The notes under the pieces were generated by a model. That model ran no database searches and was not told where the DNA came from. It worked only from the letters and a program-made list of their open reading frames with translations. DNA of 64,000 nucleotides, from the NCBI RefSeq assembly GCF_048544455.1, contig NC_133537.1:14879541-14943540 (forward strand). Reading direction: 5' to 3'. Shown here one piece after another: positions 59,362-64,000 of this stretch (position 1 is its first letter; every line of letters begins with the position of its first letter). The DNA comes from Silene latifolia. Its lineage: Eukaryota > Streptophyta > Magnoliopsida > Caryophyllales > Caryophyllaceae. The translations under genes and the position numbers were made by a program.

Positions 59362-60589
59362 CGGGATCTGTACATTTAACTAAATTACGGTGCGAATGCA
59401 TTTAACTCAATAATAGCCTTAGATTAAACTAGATCTACGGTCCCCATTAACACCTCCAATTACCCCGACTCCTCCCACAGTCCCACACAATTACAGATTA
59501 CCCCCAACTCCTTCTTTAACCTCTCGCATCCCTAAACCATCCTAACCTGTCGGAGCCGACAACCTCGCCGGAGCAAGCCGCACGTGTTACCTGCAACGGA
59601 CAATATCACTCAAACATACCACCACGAACTTCTTTTTTATTCACGCAAACCACCACCTGTCACAACATAGTCGTGGATCTCGCTGTCCACATCACCGGCG
59701 ACATGTTTTCCGATTGATAGTGGTTCGAAATCGTATCGCCGGCATTACAGCGCTGGCACCACGAGGTATGATTTTCTATCGTAACACTCCAACTTTTGTC
59801 GATCTAGAATACAAATCAGAAACTTAAAAGCTGGGTCCATTCTAGAATACATTAGAATTTTGATTCAAATCTCTGATTTGGGTTTAATTTGTGAAATGCT
59901 ACCAAGTGAATGTTTAAATCTTCTGTAAATTTCGGCTTCTAATTAGTTGGAGAATTAGTTGGAGATGTGGGTATGGAATTGATCTACTTTATTGTATACA
60001 TTCTTCATTTCATTTACTCCTTTGATCTACTTTTATACTTGTGATTCTCTTTGATGGATCATTTTTGTCCACCATTCTTTTGGGACTTGAGTCCTTATTG
60101 ATGTTGTGAGTCTTGTGGCGATCATATGTTGCCAAAAATTTCCATCTTTGGTTTGATCCTTCCTTCAGGGAAAAGCTTTTATTTGATCATGTTGCACTCT
60201 AGAACTTCGACTATGGTAGGAGCTGCTGTTCTGGGTACGATATCCCAGAAAACTCGTGGTGTGGTATCGCCAGTGATAAGGTACTGTCAGTTAGAGCTGA
60301 TACGATCTGAAGGTGGCGGTGATCATATCATCACGACAACGTCGTATTTGATGTGATCCTGAGACGCTGCTCCATAGGGCCCTTCAACGTATACTTTCGG
60401 GTAATTAAATGGTTTTGAGGTCACTGCCTGCTAATTTTTTTTAAGAAATTAATCATGTTGTTGGAAGTTTGCTTGGTGTTGAGTGCTGATGACATATCTT
60501 GTGCCGTTCGTGGTGGTCCACAGTAGCTGTGGTGGTGGTAGGTGCCCGATGGTTGTAGTAGTTGTGGTTGGATGGTGGATACACAAAAT

Positions 60590-60735
60590 ATCAACCCAGA
60601 TACATGTGATATTGTTACCGGATACACATGGTATTACTACCGGATACACATATCGAGATGTGTATCAAGTAGAAATAACACGTGTATCTGAGGTACCAAT
60701 ATGTGTATCTTGCTAGTAATACCATGTGTATCCTC
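60590..60735. repeat. GGATACACAT / ATGTGTATC cluster
   Basis: At least seven copies of GATACACAT-like words in both orientations (CCGGATACACATGGTATTAC, GAGATGTGTATC, ACGTGTATC, ATATGTGTATCTTGCTAG, CCATGTGTATCC). Confidence 0.8.
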
Positions 60736-60922
60736 TACTATCTTGCTTGTCATACGGTTTGTATTGAAGTCAATTCATACACAAATATTTGTTACTCTTT
60801 ATTATGTAACTCATTGGAATCCTTACTGTAGCCCATCCATTTGTTTTTCTCATAAACAAGTTCAAGGTATATAGATATTCTTTATATCCAATGTACCGAG
60901 TGTGATCATACATCTCTCTTTA

Positions 60923-60991
60923 AGCCTATTAGCTCAATCGGTAGAGCATCGTGCAATTGCACGAGACGTGGGTTCAAACCCCACATAGGCT
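60923..60991 (+). tRNA. tRNA-like sequence (probably pseudogene or SINE head)
   Basis: Folds as a cloverleaf: acceptor AGCCTAT/ATAGGCT, D-arm GCTC..GAGC, T-arm GTGGG-TTCAAAC-CCCAC. The A box (TAGCTCAATCGG) and B box (GGTTCAAACCC) are intact, and a T6 run follows at about 60993. The anticodon arm is TCGTG/CACGA with a loop of only 6 bases (CAATTG) and a 3-base variable region, so no anticodon can be assigned. It may still be transcribed by RNA polymerase III. Confidence 0.5.
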
Positions 60992-60999
60992 GTTTTTTG

Positions 61000-61980
61000 T
61001 TTTAATACTTAGTGTCGTAATATTTTCGTTCACATTTTATCAATTTTCTACTAACTCTATCGGAATTCGAACTCAAATCTAAGTGCACTATTTACAACTT
61101 GCTTTAACATTGAGCTGATTGATAGTCTTAAACAACATAAATTAGAATGTCAACAAGTGGAGTGTCGAGTAACTCATGGTAGTCTAATGGTGTGCTCATG
61201 TTACTTTAATTGTATTATATCATAATTCTATTTGGTGTTTTTATTATTATTTTTATTATTTGGAATATTTCCGAAATGCACTCAGTAATCAGCTTTGATT
61301 GGTAGCAGCAAATCACTCTAGATTTCTATGTTACTCAGACTCGTTAACAATATCTAACCCGTGTCCTAATGTCCAATGTCAGACACTGGTTCGATAGTAA
61401 CTTACAATGCAAGGAACAGTTAAGCTGTTGGCAAGCTCAGGCCAAGTCGGAACAATCCCGTCTCTTACAGGAGCCCTCATAGGCCATGCACGACCAAATA
61501 TTATTTTCCTCACAGGAAGTGGCTTGTTAGTTTCTCCTAGTTTCCTGAAACTTATTGGTAATTTTAGATTATTATGCTTATTCTCTTTTGAGCCGGAATC
61601 ATGGTAACATGGCTCCAAAATGTCGTATATATTCAACCCATCAACATCCTGCCATTAATCAAATTTAAAAACTTTAATCCTGTATATAATTAGTTTTCTG
61701 GAAAATAGTTAAGCAGTATGAATTACCTCATCAACTTTTGCGAGCAAGGTTTCACAATCCTGAGAGGTCGGATTATAGTAGTTTCCTTGACAGTGATTAC
61801 TGACGTTCGGAAAAAGACGATATCTTATTATACACTTAGCCCTAAGAATGTTTTAAACTTACAGACTGACGGGAGCGCTTACATTTATAGGATTAGAATA
61901 ACATACTTATAAGATTACAGTTTCAACTATACAATCAAATCACACCACTAGATTATTTCAATTACGCAAACTAATATCTT
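61000..61980. other. Sequence between the two tRNA-like copies
   Basis: AT-rich sequence. A moderately GC-balanced stretch at 61379-61636 is open on the minus strand (85 codons) but shows no domain I recognise. No gene is called. Confidence 0.3.
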
Positions 61981-62053
61981 AGGCTATGTGGGACTTGAAC
62001 CCACACCTTTGTGCATTAGTACACATCGCTCTACCATTGAGCTAATAGCCTTT
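61981..62053 (-). tRNA. Second tRNA-like sequence, inverted relative to the first
   Basis: The minus strand gives acceptor AGGCTAT/ATAGCCT, D-arm GCTC-AATGGTA-GAGC, a T-arm with GTGGG-TTCAAGT-CCCAC, and good A and B boxes. The anticodon arm has a 4-pair stem (TGTG/CACA) and an 8-base loop (TACTAATG), so the anticodon is uncertain. With the copy at 60923 it forms an inverted pair about 1.1 kb apart. Confidence 0.5.
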
Positions 62054-62119
62054 AAGAACAAGTCGGAAAAAATAATCTCGTCATTGTTTAGACTAATAAT
62101 CAAATAGAAATTATCATAT

Positions 62120-62305
62120 TTACGGCATGCTAGATACACTCCTTTAGATTGCTAGGTACATTCTTTTACCTTGCTAGATACATATCTCTGGCATGCCAGA
62201 TACACTCCTTTACCTTACTAGATACACATCTCTAACATGTTAGATACACTCATTTACCCTACTAGATACACATCTTTGGCATGCTAGATACACATCTACA
62301 GAAGT
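62120..62305. repeat. TAGATACAC cluster
   Basis: Eight or more GCTAGATACACT/CTAGATACACAT units alternate with CCTTTACC and CATCTCTGGCATG spacers. The core is the same as in the cluster at 60590-60735, and the two clusters flank the tRNA-like pair. Confidence 0.8.
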
Positions 62306-62599
62306 TTGAATCCACAACTAGCACAACTAGCACAATAGTCAACGATGAAACAAAGAACATGTGAAAGAAAGGAAAATTCACAATTCAAAAACTACCTCTC
62401 AATCCAAATTCAGAGGCATAAAATGTTACAGCCAATGATAACATTTCAAAGAATATATATCTCTTCCTGTCTCAACACTTCATACTCTTGACACCTCTGT
62501 CTGTAACCACACTTTCTCTATAACTTTATAAGCACCATCAAACTACTAGCCTTACTATTCTCTTTAAGACCTTAACAAAAACATGGGTTCCCAAATCTT

Positions 62600-63240
62600 G
62601 ACTACGAAGCTAATGCCACTATGCCTCCAAGGGTTGGTTCATATGGACTCATGCTAGGCAGCAGAACCACCATCATTGGCAGTGCAATGCCTTCTGGTGA
62701 AAAGAAAGCAGCAGATTACTGTCAACTTTTGTTAGTCAAGATATTAAATTTATGCTCTAAACACTTTAAGATTATTGAAGGATAATTCAAATTTGGGAAT
62801 ATATAGCAAACTTAAATTTATTTTTGAGAAATTTGGCAAATAAAAATTATGACCAAGTTATTTTATGAGAATATATTAGAAAAACTATTGACTATACAGA
62901 TTACTGTCAACTTTTATTAGTCAAGATGGTGAAAAGAAAGCAGCAGTACATTCCAGGATGCTGGCAGAATCAAGTAATAATAACAACACTAAATTTAACA
63001 CACCTTCAGAAGATACAGAAGGCGATAATCCTCGTACTGATCGGGTACCACCAGCACCACTAACTAAAGGGGATTCACTTGATACTTCTTCAAGTAAATA
63101 GAAACCATTCCCACCACCACCTTCTTCAGGGATACCTTTAGGTCCACCTCCACCTCCTACAAAGAGCCAAGCACCAATTTAAAAAGGGGTTGGAGCAGGG
63201 TTAGGATTCATGTGATATTGTTACCGGAAACAAATGTAAG
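62600..63240 (+). pseudogene. Gene-fragment-like region with Pro-rich segment
   Basis: At about 62940-63180 the plus strand reads an open, protein-like stretch (MLAESSNNNNTKFNTPSEDT, then a TAG near 63100, then FPPPPSSGIPLGPPPPPTKS). A shorter copy of GTGAAAAGAAAGCAGCAG... occurs at 62697 and 62931, indicating a local duplication. The composition suggests a captured fragment of a host gene with a Pro-rich linker. I do not recognise the parent. Confidence 0.35.
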
Positions 63241-63469
63241 ATTTGATGCAGACAGACAGTTATGGGTGTCGCACCCGAAATGTGTCCCAGGAAGAGGGTA
63301 CATCCCTACTAACTGAAACATTTGAACCTCCTCCATTCTCAGCACTAACATACTTCTGCAAATTCACAGACTTTAACTTCACCTTTGTTCCATCCTACAT
63401 ATCAATTTCCTCAAATAAATACAGTCTTTGTTGTAACAAATATGGCTCATTTTGCATTATATACTCATA

Positions 63470-63730
63470 TTAGTGGCCTACCTGAACTTGATCTCTTAAC
63501 TGAATAACTGATGCAATGATCAGCAGCACGTCAGAGTCGGAAGAATCATAGTCAGAGTTGATGATCTGAAAGATGGGATCACTGAAGACTTTAAGCTTGG
63601 TATAATTATAACCGACAACTCTAGCTATCGTTTTTGAAGTGGTTCCTAAGCAGTTTTTGAGCGTACGCCTTTTCATTCCCATATAACTCCAACATAATGT
63701 CGCCACACATGCTATTCCGACTGCTACCAT
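63470..63730 (-). CDS. Unrecognised open frame with hydrophobic N terminus
   Basis: An 86-codon minus-strand frame from ATG 63730 (MVAVGIACVATLCWSYMGMK) contains a possible N-terminal membrane or signal segment followed by a basic stretch. It is not clearly homologous to anything I know, and the frame ends at a stop near 63470. The sequence to its right (63730-63960) is CACCAC-rich, like the subterminal blocks of elements 2 and 3. It could be a first exon or a chance frame. Confidence 0.25.
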   Translation of the reverse strand: MVAVGIACVATLCWSYMGMKRRTLKNCLGTTSKTIARVVGYNYTKLKVFSDPIFQIINSDYDSSDSDVLLIIASVIQLRDQVQVGH

Positions 63731-64000
63731 GGCTGATCACCTAGACTCACACTACCATCACCACTACACACCTTTAACTAACACCACACCCACCAGATTG
63801 ACACTTGTCATCTTAGCAAACCCCCACACCCCACCATCAGCCTCTGGCCCTACAACGACCACTTTGCAGCCACACTGCCATCACGACGCACCTCATAACC
63901 TTCACACCTCCACCATCAGGCCACCAAACCACCATCGACATTAAAAAATGAAAATCCAAAAAACCAGATCTACATAATGATGCTAGGATTTTAAAGATTA

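Noticed and set aside
63729-63944. His/Thr/Pro-rich 71-codon plus-strand frame
   Set aside because: CAC-rich low-complexity sequence like other subterminal blocks; no domain.

Overview
The window reads as a transposon-rich stretch of a flowering-plant nuclear chromosome. Evidence is the intron-containing plant genes (a laccase relic and a SWC6/SEF-type SWR1-complex gene), Gypsy-type LTR retrotransposons primed by plant tRNAs, Stowaway MITEs, a Helitron, FAR1-type MULE genes and long (TA)n microsatellites. The repeat style resembles Caryophyllales, possibly Caryophyllaceae, but that is an impression from memory. One gene looks intact: the four-exon SWC6/SEF homologue at 22569-23379 (minus).

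Layout. 1-13495: a minus-strand LTR retrotransposon with LTRs at 471-1768 and 12199-13495, interrupted by a second minus-strand element (LTRs 3266-4766 and 8030-9531). Both carry gag/ORF-1-like remnants and no polymerase. The 471-1768 LTR also has a primer-binding site on its far side, so it is shared with a further tandem copy running off the left edge. 13496-18505: a degenerate satellite of about 300 bp units, with a Stowaway MITE inside. 18932-22143: a broken laccase gene holding a 5'-truncated LINE, converging on SWC6/SEF. 23547-28963: a Helitron inserted in a small MITE, then another MITE. 29150-31797: LTR remnants around a G/T-rich block. 31840-32830: a decayed RPA1-like gene. 32839-33982: a small MULE with a perfect 9 bp target duplication.

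34209-59357 is the most unusual part. Five consecutive elements, and the start of a sixth, are separated only by (TA)n microsatellites, often with an adjoining (GA)n or (CT)n run. They share inverted terminal sequences (GAAGGGTTCT..TAAGGCC..AGTCC.TAAGTCC) and all but the last carry dense arrays of a GTATAACT/AGTTATAC-type motif. Two are foldback elements of 3-4 kb. The largest (44049-58614) is autonomous in layout: a minus-strand FAR1/MULE transposase gene and a convergent plus-strand gene with a Lys-rich N terminus, a plant-mobile-domain-like region, an acidic linker and two tandem Ulp1-like protease modules. Both modules have lost the catalytic cysteine. Both genes contain stops and frame breaks. 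The motif fills introns and spacers and is absent from the exons I read. The architecture recalls Arabidopsis VANDAL elements, whose VANC proteins act through short motifs clustered in their own non-coding DNA; that functional parallel is inference.

59358-64000 starts a further (TA)n-bounded segment with its own GATACAC-type motif clusters, two inverted tRNA-like sequences and gene-fragment-like pieces. Some frame breaks in the window lie at homopolymers and could be assembly errors; the in-frame stop codons are harder to explain that way.
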